55,365 nt of DNA. It comes from Trichomonas tenax (Eukaryota > Parabasalia > Trichomonadida > Trichomonadidae). The notes beneath the pieces are model-generated. The model was not told the DNA's origin. It searched no databases and worked only from the letters and a program-made list of their open reading frames with translations. Location of the stretch: positions 1-55,365 of the forward strand of contig JALKBU010000253.1 of NCBI GenBank assembly GCA_023091735.1. Reading direction: 5' to 3'. Both the position numbers and the translations under genes were made by a program. Every line of letters begins with the position of its first letter. Positions within the stretch are counted from its first letter, which is position 1. Of this stretch, positions 9,198 to 18,599 are shown one piece after another.

Positions 9198-9522
9198 ACT
9201 GGAATACTTGGTGCGATTTCATTATAAAATAGTAAACAGCAGATTTAGAATTTGCTTCAACCATTACATTCATATTTTTTTGATTTTCAAAAATATCGAA
9301 TTAGAAGAAATATAAAGATTATATTAAAAACATTCACACATTGAATTCATTGATGGAAATAAACACATTTACTTATGTTGTCATTGTACAAAAAAGATTT
9401 AGAATATATAAAACAAATAATAATAAAGCATTGCCATTGTTAGATAAGAAAACTTTTAAGGTGATATAAGACATATGATTGGTTTAAATTTCAATAAGAT
9501 AATTCAAAAAATAAACTAAAAA
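9198..9522. other. convergent intergenic spacer
   Basis: 325 bp of AT-rich sequence between the ends of PPDK and the Rab gene. Only 3' flanks are expected here and nothing else was seen. Confidence 0.7.
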
Positions 9523-10134
9523 TTAGCAACAACCTCCTTTCTTGTCGTTTGATTCAACTTTATCTGGTGGATTGACCTTTGAACGGCTGACAACCTTCAT
9601 TCCATCATCACCATTATACATTTTCATCAGCTCATCAACAAGTGTTGAGAAGAGCTGCTTAATTCCCGCACCGTTACGTGCGGATGTCTCCATGTATATA
9701 CAATTGTTCTTGTGCGCCCACTCCTGAGCTTCTTCATTCTCTACGGCTCTCTCCGGCAAATCTATCTTGTTTCCAACAAGCAAAATAATCGTGTTTTCAC
9801 CGGCAACGCTGCGGAATTCAGAGACCCAGTTGCTGACGTCCTCGAAACTCTTCCTGTTAGTGATATCAAAGACAACTAACGCAGCAGCCGAAGATCTGTA
9901 ATAAATAGGACCGAGACTTCTATACTGCTCCTGTCCAGCAGTGTCCCAGATCTGGATTTCCAGATCGTGACCGTCCCTGTGGTCAGTAAAAGACTCATAT
10001 AATGTACCGATCGTGTTTGGTTCAGCGGGATCGAATTTATCTTGAAGGAATTGGTTTACAATGCACGTTTTGCCGACGCTCGAGTCACCGATTGTCACGG
10101 ATCTGAACGTGATCTTTTCTTCTTCTATCAGCAT
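9523..10134 (-). CDS. Rab-family small GTPase
   Basis: From the ATG at 10134 the protein is 203 residues; an in-frame ATG at 10158 would add eight basic residues and is less likely. It has every G motif: GDSSVGKT (G1), NTIGT (switch I), WDTAGQEQYRSLGPIYYRSS (G3 and the Rab-specific switch II), NKID (G4) and ETSA (G5). It ends in KKGGCC, a double-cysteine geranylgeranylation site. It would act in vesicle traffic on a membrane. Trichomonads have very large Rab families. The switch I follow-on TLYESF differs from the usual VDF pattern, so the exact Rab class is left open. No 11-mer or clear initiator was found before it. Confidence 0.95.
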   Translation of the reverse strand: MLIEEEKITFRSVTIGDSSVGKTCIVNQFLQDKFDPAEPNTIGTLYESFTDHRDGHDLEIQIWDTAGQEQYRSLGPIYYRSSAAALVVFDITNRKSFEDVSNWVSEFRSVAGENTIILLVGNKIDLPERAVENEEAQEWAHKNNCIYMETSARNGAGIKQLFSTLVDELMKMYNGDDGMKVVSRSKVNPPDKVESNDKKGGCC

Positions 10135-10732
10135 TTTTATTAATCGTCTTCCCCTCAATTTTGGCTATATCCTTTTTTGCGTTTTCTGTCTTTCCATTGT
10201 ATATTTCCCCTATAATTTTGCGTTTTTTCAGCCAAAATTTATCAAAGCCGTCGGTTGTGGTGAGTTCAATGCGATAATGACACACGGGATTCTTTCTACA
10301 CATTCTAGACCATCGCTATCAGCTTTGTGCCGAAGAAATACTTCGAAATAATATCAATATTTAATTTTCGATCAAATATTTTAAATGAAACTATTTTAGA
10401 TCAATCTAACACTAGTCTAACGAAAGGATAACATTTTATAATGTTAATGTCCGATAACAATATCAATATATAGATTATTTAAATGTTTTTACCAAATTAT
10501 AGCTATTTGAGATATTATCTTTCATGTCCTTGTAAAGAAATTCATGAAATTGACAATACCATATGTTGACAATTGAAAATACCAATTATTGAAAGAAATA
10601 TCAAATATTTTTACATTTCAATCATAAACGAAACAAAACATCTATAAATAATATTAACAAGATCTATCACAGCATTATTGAATGTGACGTTGAATGAATT
10701 AGTAATTGTTCAAAAAAATATTTTTCCATTTT
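10135..10732. other. AT-rich intergenic region
   Basis: About 600 bp between the start of the Rab gene and the end of the next minus-strand gene. No gene, RNA or clear element was recognised. Confidence 0.6.
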
Positions 10733-11629
10733 TCATTCTTCGTCAACATATTCAACTGTTTGGATCTTAAATGGCCTTGCAACTTTATCGCCATAAACAA
10801 CAGATTCACATCCTCCTCCAAAACCTTCCATTTTCAGTTTGTTACCAACAAATGAAGCCAATTCGTCTCTGAAGTCCCAAATCATCAGCAAAACGAATGA
10901 ATCTTTGGCCAAACCTTTAATCCAATCTGATAATTGAGATAATTGAATTGGTCCTGTGAGAGTGATCCTTTTGAATTCATCATTACCTTCGATTTGGTTC
11001 CTTGTGAGAAGAGATTTGTCTATTGCGTTGACAATTTGCAATTTCCAATCATCAGGATAAGATTCTTCACTGACAAACTGTTTAACATCCATTTCAAGTG
11101 GCTTCGTCGATGTCCAATGATCCACTTCAACTGGACACGGAGTTGACTTTTTAATGAATTGGTCCAATGTTGAAGTGTCTTCTGCATATAAAAGTCCTTC
11201 CACCGCTTCGCTCTTCTGAATGAGCTTCAGTTTCTCTCTTTCATCAGGTTTGATTGTCACATAATGAATTTTTTCGTATTCTTTTCCTAACAAACCGAAT
11301 CTTTCATATGTTAACTGATTGAGAGTAAACGTAACTGTAGAGTTTCTCACGTACATTGTGTTTCCAGCGCCAATAGGAGATAGAGAATGGAAAATTGTTG
11401 TTGGCTCGAACAAAGTATTGATTGCATCGTCATCATGGAACATTTTAGTTCGCATTAAAACATGTGAAAAATCTTTAAGTTGTGGTGGAATATCTGGAGA
11501 TTTGTTATTCGTAACTATTTCAACGCAATGAACAATGTTATGATATGTAAAGACTTTCTCCAATACCTCTTCGCTGTTTTTGTAAACTAAAAGTTGCTGG
11601 TTCCCCCTGAAATCGAAATTAGGAAACAT
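10733..11629 (-). CDS. RPP40: RPP40-like protein (RNase P/MRP subunit candidate)
   Basis: The 298-residue protein has a layout close to RNase P subunit p40. Near residues 97-120 it has STVTFTLNQLTYERFGLLGK, parallel to the conserved block of human RPP40 where a strand-rich KLILSLDKDTYEETGLQG is found. Near the end, LTGPIQLSQLSDWI, a VLLMIWDF strand and GFGGGCESVVYGD follow the family's order: Gly-Phe strand, leucine helix, W-strand and gly-gly-glu segment. RPP40 is part of the RNase P and MRP ribonucleoproteins that process tRNA and rRNA precursors. The call is from remembered family patterns, with low identity. If wrong, it is a conserved protein of unknown function. It is divergent from BUB3 and shares the 11-mer cluster between them. 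Confidence 0.5.
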   Translation of the reverse strand: MFPNFDFRGNQQLLVYKNSEEVLEKVFTYHNIVHCVEIVTNNKSPDIPPQLKDFSHVLMRTKMFHDDDAINTLFEPTTIFHSLSPIGAGNTMYVRNSTVTFTLNQLTYERFGLLGKEYEKIHYVTIKPDEREKLKLIQKSEAVEGLLYAEDTSTLDQFIKKSTPCPVEVDHWTSTKPLEMDVKQFVSEESYPDDWKLQIVNAIDKSLLTRNQIEGNDEFKRITLTGPIQLSQLSDWIKGLAKDSFVLLMIWDFRDELASFVGNKLKMEGFGGGCESVVYGDKVARPFKIQTVEYVDEE

Positions 11630-11647
11630 TTTTTATGATTTTGATTC

Positions 11648-11794
11648 TGACGCATAAATATAAATACGACATGTAAATTTCACAAATCTTATAAATATGA
11701 CATGTAAATATATGTATTCTGACACGTAAATTTACTAAATTATATTAATGTGACATGTAAGTATGGTAAAATTTCACGAAATATGAAATGTAAA
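11648..11794 (+). promoter_or_regulatory. cluster of six 11-mers in the RPP40-like/BUB3 divergent promoter
   Basis: Copies start at 11648 (TGACGCATAAA), 11667 (CGACATGTAAA), 11698 (TGACATGTAAA), 11720 (TGACACGTAAA), 11751 (TGACATGTAAG) and 11784 (TGAAATGTAAA). All are on the plus strand, with steps of 19, 31, 22, 31 and 33 bp. They fill most of the 182 bp between the two starts. A shared regulatory role is inferred. Confidence 0.7.
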
Positions 11795-11811
11795 GTCTGT
11801 CAAAATTTTTT

Positions 11812-12771
11812 ATGACTTATCAAGAATTTCAAATTCCCTCAGATGAGGGCATTTCATCAGTTCATTTTGATCCAAATTACGAAAAAACGTTTTGCTCTAC
11901 GACATGGGCTGGAAAACTGAGGGTATTTTCGGTCGAAAACATGAAAATAATCGACGAATATTCGTTTCCTACGCCATTATTGTGCTCTGCGTGGATTACG
12001 GGCTCAGATATAGTCTGTGGTGGAGCGGATGGCAACATTTACTTGCGAAGTGGACAAGTTATTGAATGTCACGATCAAATGGTAATGGCAGTGGGCTTTA
12101 TTAGCGCTCATGACGCGTTTTTCTCGGCTTCTTTAGACGGGGTAATATGTTTTTGGAAAAAAGGAGAAGAAAAACCGCATTATACTGTAAATACAGAGCA
12201 AAAAATCGTTGCTGCATTTTCAAACAGCACCCATTTAGTTGCATGCACAGGGAAAAATATGGTCTTTATAGTTGATTATCAAAATCGCCAAGTTGAGAAA
12301 AGAATTTCGTCATTACAGATGCAGATTCGTGCAATCGCGCCATCTCGACCAATAGAAGATGGATGGGCAGTATCATCGATTGATGGAAGAATAGCTATCG
12401 AATATTTCGGTGACTTAAGGTCGCAAGCACAAAGATTTGCTTTCCACTCACACAGGAAAGAAGAAGGAGAAAAAACAATCGTTTATCCTATTAACGCTTT
12501 AGCCTTCCACCCATTGGAAGGAACACTAGCTTCTGCATGCAGTGGTGGAATGGTGAACTTCTGGGATCTAAAGAATAAGAGGCGCTTGCAAAGTATTCCG
12601 TTTAATTTCGAAACATCTGTTTCGGCAATGGAGTATTCGCCAAATGGAAAACTTCTTGCTATAGCTGCCTCTTATATGTGGGATAAAGGAGATATAGACC
12701 ATCCTTCAGATAGATTGATTTTGTATGATGTATTAGACGAGAATTCGAAACCCGAAAATCAAGAAGAGTAA
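11812..12771 (+). CDS. BUB3: mitotic checkpoint protein BUB3
   Basis: The 319-residue WD40 protein aligns closely with BUB3. The most telling part runs from about residue 158: EKRISSLQMQIRAIAP, then GWAVSSIDGRIAIEYF, then RFAFHSHR, YPINALAFHP, GGMVNFWDLKNKRRL and GKLLAIAASYMW followed by DIDHP. These match the human and yeast signatures SSIEGRVAVEY, YAFKCHR, YPVNAISFH and LAIASSYMYE..HP. BUB3 binds GLEBS motifs of BUB1/BUBR1 and loads the spindle checkpoint onto kinetochores. Its paralogue RAE1 lacks this exact pattern. The length fits a seven-blade propeller. The acidic tail NSKPENQEE is normal. It is divergent from the RPP40-like gene. Confidence 0.93.
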   Translation: MTYQEFQIPSDEGISSVHFDPNYEKTFCSTTWAGKLRVFSVENMKIIDEYSFPTPLLCSAWITGSDIVCGGADGNIYLRSGQVIECHDQMVMAVGFISAHDAFFSASLDGVICFWKKGEEKPHYTVNTEQKIVAAFSNSTHLVACTGKNMVFIVDYQNRQVEKRISSLQMQIRAIAPSRPIEDGWAVSSIDGRIAIEYFGDLRSQAQRFAFHSHRKEEGEKTIVYPINALAFHPLEGTLASACSGGMVNFWDLKNKRRLQSIPFNFETSVSAMEYSPNGKLLAIAASYMWDKGDIDHPSDRLILYDVLDENSKPENQEE

Positions 12772-12990
12772 TTGTTTTTGTTTATTAATTAAAATATAAT
12801 AGAGACATTTTTACATATGGCACAATGTTATCGATTTGTTATTAAATCAAATTTGAATAAAAAAAGAACAAATCATTGCTTATGTTCTCTAAATATTATA
12901 CACTGACCACGGAAAGACTAAGTTTCAAAATGAATCACACTTATTATTGATTTTTAAAAACAATTTTATTGAAGAACAAAACAAGTTAAA

Positions 12991-13671
12991 TCAAGCCTTT
13001 GAAATTGTAGCTAATTTCATATTAAGGCTTCTGATAGGTAATTTGACGGTATTAGCATCATTCATTAATAAAATTAGCGAATCTGATTGAATTTCTTGGA
13101 TAGTACATTTAAAATCTCCGAATTCATTGAGATTGATAATGAGATTGTTACCAATATCAAATGTTTCCTCACCTTTCACGAGTTTTCCTTCTTGATATTC
13201 GTAATATTTCGCTGTATTTATCTCGTTCATATCTTTATCGATTTCTTCGGCCGCAAGAATGCGGTTATCTGATGTGTCAACTGTTAATTGTACTTCTTCG
13301 ACAATATCTGGTTTTCCTAGTAAATTCTCTTTAAATGGGGTATCAAAGGACAGAAAGTACTTATGAAACTTCGGGAAATCGTGTTCTAATGTATGAAAGC
13401 GATATTTTATTGTTTCGAATATTTGATTAAATATTTCTTCTGTTGATTTATTATAATCCGACTCTATAACTTCTAACTGTGACTTGTATGTTTTTTCCTC
13501 CATCTCATTTTGAAGAACATATTGAGTTTCCCAAAAATCGATTCTTTTTTCTGTTTCATCAGTCAAAAACTGGATTCCTTCAAGGAATTCATCGTTTTTG
13601 CCGTCCAAAAGACTAAAAAAATCAGACCTTATCTTGGAAAGCTGAGATTTCAGCTTTTCAATTTGTTCCAT
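12991..13671 (-). CDS. SDS3/BRMS1-like protein
   Basis: A 226-residue protein. Residues 1-110 form a helical coiled coil with NDEFLEGIQFLTDETEKRI and a following segment of E, Y and K-rich helix. This resembles the SDS3/BRMS1 family, whose members start with a short x-PEFL-x-x-L motif and then a long charged helix that dimerises inside the Sin3 histone deacetylase complex. The carboxyl part (residues 165-226) has the alternating hydrophobic pattern CTIQEIQSDSLILLMN, like the Sin3-binding end of the family. If right, it acts in chromatin repression. Other coiled-coil families are possible. A GTGACATA sequence runs into the start codon. Confidence 0.45.
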   Translation of the reverse strand: MEQIEKLKSQLSKIRSDFFSLLDGKNDEFLEGIQFLTDETEKRIDFWETQYVLQNEMEEKTYKSQLEVIESDYNKSTEEIFNQIFETIKYRFHTLEHDFPKFHKYFLSFDTPFKENLLGKPDIVEEVQLTVDTSDNRILAAEEIDKDMNEINTAKYYEYQEGKLVKGEETFDIGNNLIINLNEFGDFKCTIQEIQSDSLILLMNDANTVKLPIRSLNMKLATISKA

Positions 13672-13778
13672 TATGTCACCTTTTTATATAGCATTCATTC
13701 TTCAAGATCATTTTGGCCTTCAATCGTTTCTGTTCATAGCTGTATAGGTGTTGATTAGAAAAAATAAACAAAATATAG

Positions 13779-14381
13779 TTATTTATTAAATTTGCTCTTC
13801 TTTCCGGAATTTGGTGTTTCAGAGCCATTTTCAACATAAATGGATGTCTCAACACCAAAGTCAGATCTCGAAAACACAATAGCATAAATAGTTTTTTCAT
13901 CAATTCGATATCTGAAACGATCAGTAATGCTAAGTGGGAACACAGCACTTCTATCCCATCTTGTGCCAAGAATTCTCGCAATTTGAATCTTGTTTGGCGA
14001 CAAAAATAAAATATCGCCACCATTTTTCAAACGAATGAGAATGAAATTATCTGATTGATGGGATAAACAGACCTGGTCTATGTTGTGTATAGAAGCCTTT
14101 TTCTTCAAATTCGCCGATTGCTCTTTAAATAAGTAAATTTGAGACTTTGTTATTATCAAAACGAAAGGAACGAGTTTGAATTCCGTGTGCACGAGTAAAA
14201 CTCTTTCTGTGTATTCTACGTTATCCTGGTCATGATTATCCGTTAATGTTTGAAGATATTTTTTATCTGTACTTAAAACAAAACGAATTGTGGATGTACC
14301 TTTGGAATTGCTGCTGTTCCTTCTCCGCTTTCTCCTCAGCTTCAATTCGATGTTTTGCGCTTCGGATTTTCCAATTTCCAT
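13779..14381 (-). CDS. small protein with a myosin-TH1/PH-like domain
   Basis: A 200-residue protein beginning with a basic segment (LKLRRKRRRN). Residues about 58-140 (ERVLLVHTEFKLVPFVLIIT, then QIYLF, IDQVCLSHQSDNFILIRL, and DILFLSPNKIQIARIL) follow the strand pattern of the TH1 tail domain of class I myosins, a PH-like fold that binds acidic lipids. No motor domain is nearby, so it would be a free-standing TH1-like protein, perhaps a membrane-lipid binder. The domain call is from pattern only. It is divergent from the acidic protein at 14464, with 82 bp between the starts. Confidence 0.5.
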   Translation of the reverse strand: MEIGKSEAQNIELKLRRKRRRNSSNSKGTSTIRFVLSTDKKYLQTLTDNHDQDNVEYTERVLLVHTEFKLVPFVLIITKSQIYLFKEQSANLKKKASIHNIDQVCLSHQSDNFILIRLKNGGDILFLSPNKIQIARILGTRWDRSAVFPLSITDRFRYRIDEKTIYAIVFSRSDFGVETSIYVENGSETPNSGKKSKFNK

Positions 14382-14463
14382 TTTTTATTTCATGAAGTCA
14401 CTTTTGTTAAAAAATCTTTATTGTTTATCTTTGTTTATTCTAAAAACTGAGCATTTTAAATAA

Positions 14464-15774
14464 ATGTCGTTTTATTCACGCGGATCTTCGCCTCTAAAAT
14501 CGATCGAAGAGGTGAAATCTGACTACCAATCGAAAGTGTCCGAGATAGACTTTCTGAGGGCATCATTAGAGAACTGTTATAAAGATGCTATGAAAAAATT
14601 AGATAAAATTCAATCAAGTTCGCCAGCCAGAAGTCCCATGAAATCATCGCCTATTAAGAGTCCATCAAAAAATCAGAATCTGTTTCCAAAAATATATCCA
14701 ATTCAGCTTTCAACAAATAATGAATCCCCTTCTGAGCGCTTTGCGAAGAAATGGGCTTTTAAAATCGAAGAGCTATCACAAACTAAACATATAACGATAG
14801 AATCTATACCCAGTAAGACCACAGAATCTCCAATTCCGTCACCAACAAGCACAAACTCGAGAAATGTTCTTGAAACTCCAAAGAAATCATCAGCAAACAG
14901 TTCTAGAGAAAACGCACAAACATCATCATTTGATATTCGTCCGAAACTAAGTTCTGAATCATATGATGATAATCTTGATCAGCAACCAGTGCTTGCACAG
15001 TCGGGAGTTGGCGTAAGTCAGTCTACCGAATCCAATTCACACAGAAGAAGTTATCCAACAACATTTAGTGGTGATGATATTCCTGTTCCTTCATTGGAGT
15101 ACGAAAGCGCTCCTCAAAATCCAACACAAAACGAGCAATACGATTATGAGTACTTTAGTGATAATCAGCAGCCAAATAACGGACAAACACAGAATTCATT
15201 TCCAATTCATTTCTCAAATGCTTCTGAACACTTTTCACTTCCGGATACAAACACAGAGACACTGGAGGAAGAGGATGAAAAAGAAATTGATCAGAAACCG
15301 AACAATGAAGAAGAAGATCTTGAAAAAAGTGTTGAGCAGCCAAAAGCAGCAGAAAATCATGAGAATAACGATGATTCAATCATTCCACAACAGAAAAATA
15401 TGGGTTCTGATTTTAGTTTTGATGATAATGATATTTTAGATGAATCAAAAGATCCTGAAGATAATACACAGCAAGAAAACGAACAACCAACGAAAGAAGT
15501 TGATAATTCCAAGAACATTTCTTCCGAAAAACAAAAATTTAATTTCCAAGATGATAGCAATGTAGAAGAGGACGATTATGATGCGAGTGTCAGCCTACTG
15601 GATGAGAATCATCCACAAGAACAGAAAATCAAAATGGAAACTCCAAGCGAAGACAATGAAGATTTAGATATATTTAGTTTCTATGAAGAAGAGGAAGAAG
15701 AGAAAAAGGAAGAAATTCGCACAGAGAATTCACCCAATATTTCATCCCTTTCTGTTCCATCTTCAATTAATTAA
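14464..15774 (+). CDS. acidic disordered protein of unknown function
   Basis: The 436-residue protein has a short amino-terminal coiled-coil segment (residues 14-47). It then has SPxxSP-rich sequence around residues 57-75 (SSPARSPMKSSPIKSPSK), a likely target for proline-directed kinases. From residue 180 on it is S, N, Q, D and E-rich and predicted to be unstructured, with acidic runs such as EEEDEKEID and FYEEEEEEKKEE. No domain family is recognised. The SP cluster would fit a cell-cycle or cytoskeletal regulator, but this is speculation. No 11-mer or clear initiator was found before it. Confidence 0.75.
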   Translation: MSFYSRGSSPLKSIEEVKSDYQSKVSEIDFLRASLENCYKDAMKKLDKIQSSSPARSPMKSSPIKSPSKNQNLFPKIYPIQLSTNNESPSERFAKKWAFKIEELSQTKHITIESIPSKTTESPIPSPTSTNSRNVLETPKKSSANSSRENAQTSSFDIRPKLSSESYDDNLDQQPVLAQSGVGVSQSTESNSHRRSYPTTFSGDDIPVPSLEYESAPQNPTQNEQYDYEYFSDNQQPNNGQTQNSFPIHFSNASEHFSLPDTNTETLEEEDEKEIDQKPNNEEEDLEKSVEQPKAAENHENNDDSIIPQQKNMGSDFSFDDNDILDESKDPEDNTQQENEQPTKEVDNSKNISSEKQKFNFQDDSNVEEDDYDASVSLLDENHPQEQKIKMETPSEDNEDLDIFSFYEEEEEEKKEEIRTENSPNISSLSVPSSIN

Positions 15775-17014
15775 ATATTATTTGTGTTTTTGTGTTTTAT
15801 ACCCTGTTTCACAATACTTTAGCCACTCCCTCTGCCTTTTTGGGTGTTTACATGTCATTTTGTCAGATTCATTTTTTAATGGATGGTTCAACGATGTTTA
15901 CCCCAAACCCATATGTAAACTGCTAGCTGAGGCTTTTCCGCATGAATTAACACATACCATGCAATACATGAGTACCAATAAACTTCAAAAAATCAGCTCA
16001 TAAATTACTTAATTTCTTCATATCTCATAAATTCATACGATGATCATTAATTTTGACTTCAAGATCTCCAAATAAATTGTATACACTATCTAATTCTGTA
16101 ATAAAAATATTATCATATCGTTAACAATTTTAGGTCCAAAATTATTCAATCACGAAAAATAATAATTTCTCATATTTTAGTGCAGAATCGCAAAATACAG
16201 GCGAATTCTAGCACCTCCATACACATAACATCAATCAAATCCAAAAAACGTTGAAATTTTACTGATGATTTTAACAAAATAATGATGATTACGCTCATTC
16301 ATGTAAATTTAATTTTCTCATTGTTATTAGTATCATACAAGGAATCATCTGCTTAATTATAACTACTAAAGCAATATATAAATAAATTATCAGATCAGAT
16401 CTTAGTAAAAACTTTAATGTAATTCATTGGTAGTATTTGAAATTAAATATTTTCATAATATGGAACATTTTCTCTATGTAATACTACTAATAATATAAAT
16501 AGTATCCACTAACTATGGAGAAATGATATTCAATTAATAGCATGATAAATGAACTAATAATAAATTTCAATATATACTTTTCCTGCCGAATGAGCAGGAT
16601 ATGGTATTTTTTGACATCACTATACCATGTATATCTTATATATAATGCATTTCATGGAATTTAAAATATATCTTTTTTTCGACAAAAAGAAAAAGAAAAA
16701 AATAAAAAGGCTTTAAGGAGTCGAACCAATGGCATATATAACTTTTAGCATTAACTAAATCACTGCACCACAATTCAACATTCACCATTTTTATTCAATG
16801 GTGACACTAAAATCTTGTTTACAGAAAGGTGACTCAAAAAAGGAAAAAAACGCACCAGCGCTGTTTTGAACAACCAAACTTTAATCAAAATTCATGACAC
16901 CCCCTGTGGCTAAAGTATTGTGAAACTGGGAAATTGTAAATATTTTCGAACAATTGAAAATCAAGTGTTTAGTCAACTGATATATCAAAGAAAAGAAATA
17001 TAGTTTTATTAAAT
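15775..17014. other. AT-rich intergenic region with a tRNA-like promoter pair
   Basis: About 1.2 kb without a credible protein gene. It contains one perfect TTTACATGTCA at 15847-15857, 73 bp after a stop codon and far from any start, and the tRNA-like A/B-box pair at 16704-16770. The rest is simple AT-rich sequence. Confidence 0.6.
16704..16770 (-). other. tRNA-like A box and B box with T-run (possible Pol III unit or tRNA relic)
   Basis: On the minus strand TGGTGCAGTGA (16770-16760) resembles an A box. GGTTCGACTCC (16727-16717) is a perfect B box, 43 nt further on, the spacing of a tRNA gene. A TTTTT run follows at 16708-16704. But the T stem pairs at only two positions and no acceptor or anticodon stem forms. 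It is therefore not called a functional tRNA. It could be a degraded tRNA gene, a Pol III promoter for another RNA, or chance. Confidence 0.3.
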
Positions 17015-17734
17015 TTAATTACGCGATACTGATTTTGGATGATCCTGATTTGGCTTGCGATCTTTGTGCTTCTGATTTGAGCGACTTCTCGAAGAATTAG
17101 GTCTATTATCGTGTCTTCTATCACCCTGATGTCTCTTCGGCTGCTGATCTTTCTCATTTGGTGTGCCCATTGGCATAATCTTCAATTCATTGGCTTTATC
17201 TTCGCCAATAACATCTAAGATTTTCTTTCTAATTTCTTCTTTATCTTTTTCGTCGTCGAGCTTCTTTGTCCAAACGCCGAGACGGATTGTTGGCCCTCTG
17301 TTGTTAAATTCGATACCGTTAACTTTATCTTTGGGGAAACTGCAAAAAACTGATAAGACCAAATCGAGCCATTTGTCTTGTGCTTCAACATTCTCACATT
17401 TCGGATCCTTTTCCTTTGGATTTGGATATTCGATCCTGTATTCGAATCCGCCTTCATTGGCTGGATCTTCCCAGAGCGGCTTTATACCCTTCTGGAAGAC
17501 ATAGTATCTGCATGCCTTAGGAAGATTTGATGGCTTTTCGATGGAGTTGTAAATGGCGAAGAAATCCTCGTAATAGTTGAAATCGTGTAATGTATGAAGG
17601 TATTTTTCCCATGCGATCTGAGATCTTCCGGGCCTACTTGGAATGCAGTATGAAAATGTCCACGGGTTCTTTCCTGAGATGGAATGGAGATCCAATCCAG
17701 GAGCTTTAATTAAAGGAGCAACTTTGTTGGTCAT
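17015..17734 (-). CDS. EIF4E: translation initiation factor eIF4E family protein
   Basis: From the ATG at 17734 it is 239 residues (another ATG at 17773 would add 13). It shows the eIF4E fold in order: NPWTFSYCIPSR (first cap-region strand), WEKYLHTLHDFNYYEDFFAIYNSIEKPS (the conserved helix and loop), CRYYVFQKGIKPLWEDPAN (the W-E-D block that stacks and bonds the cap guanine), and W-rich segments in DKWLDLVLSVF. The aromatic positions corresponding to the human cap tryptophans appear as W23 or its equivalent and PLWED. The carboxyl third, after MPMGTPNEKD, is a long basic, RNA-binding-like tail rich in R, K, H, N and S, unusual for eIF4E. It would bind the mRNA 5' cap. The start choice is uncertain. 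Confidence 0.85.
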   Translation of the reverse strand: MTNKVAPLIKAPGLDLHSISGKNPWTFSYCIPSRPGRSQIAWEKYLHTLHDFNYYEDFFAIYNSIEKPSNLPKACRYYVFQKGIKPLWEDPANEGGFEYRIEYPNPKEKDPKCENVEAQDKWLDLVLSVFCSFPKDKVNGIEFNNRGPTIRLGVWTKKLDDEKDKEEIRKKILDVIGEDKANELKIMPMGTPNEKDQQPKRHQGDRRHDNRPNSSRSRSNQKHKDRKPNQDHPKSVSRN

Positions 17735-18599
17735 TGTGACAAAACCGCTATTAGTCGAGCAAAAATGTGACACCCAAAAATTTATAGCGTCAATTTTGAT
17801 TTCTGATCATTTTAACTGCAGGAAAACTCTGCGGTCGATAGGATATTGGCTGTGCGAGATTTTGGATATTAGTCATTCTTAAGTTATTGAAACATAATGT
17901 TGCACTTCCAGATGCTATAATATTTTAATGGTAGACTAGGCATGATATATAGATGCTATATTAGAGAGATCGAAGAAAAATTTCTAATAAATTTTCTGAG
18001 AATTTTGCAAAAAAGAGGTACATACGATTATTATCAATTCAAAAATTTTGAAGTTTCAAGTTTTGTGTTTGTGCTTGATGGCGATGGAAATGGAGATTCT
18101 GTGCTTTAACAGTTGTTTTTAATGGCAGCTATATAACAATTGTTATGTCAAATATTTGTGTTTATAGATGAGACCCAATACATAACATGTAAAATCATTT
18201 TGACAAATTCTAAATGGTGAAATGATTTATTTGCTCAAAACACTAATATAAGTCCTCCACATCATTCTGGATATTATTTCACGGTGTAAGAAAGTCCAAT
18301 GAAGATATTTTACCATGTTAATTCTTGTATTTCATTTAAAGATAGTATGGTACCCTTTATTTAAATATATCTATATATTTACTATCTTTATATGATAATC
18401 ATCATATTCAATTGGCTCCTTGAAACAACAAAATCAATCGGAGAGATTGATGCAGGAAAGTGCTTTTACTATGGAAATTTTGAAGCTTTTTGTTTCTCAT
18501 TGAAAATTGAAATGCCATCAATTTACTATCCAAGTTTGCTCACCTATAATTCAGGTAAATCAAGCTTCTTTGAACATCAAAATTATATAAAATGTAAAA

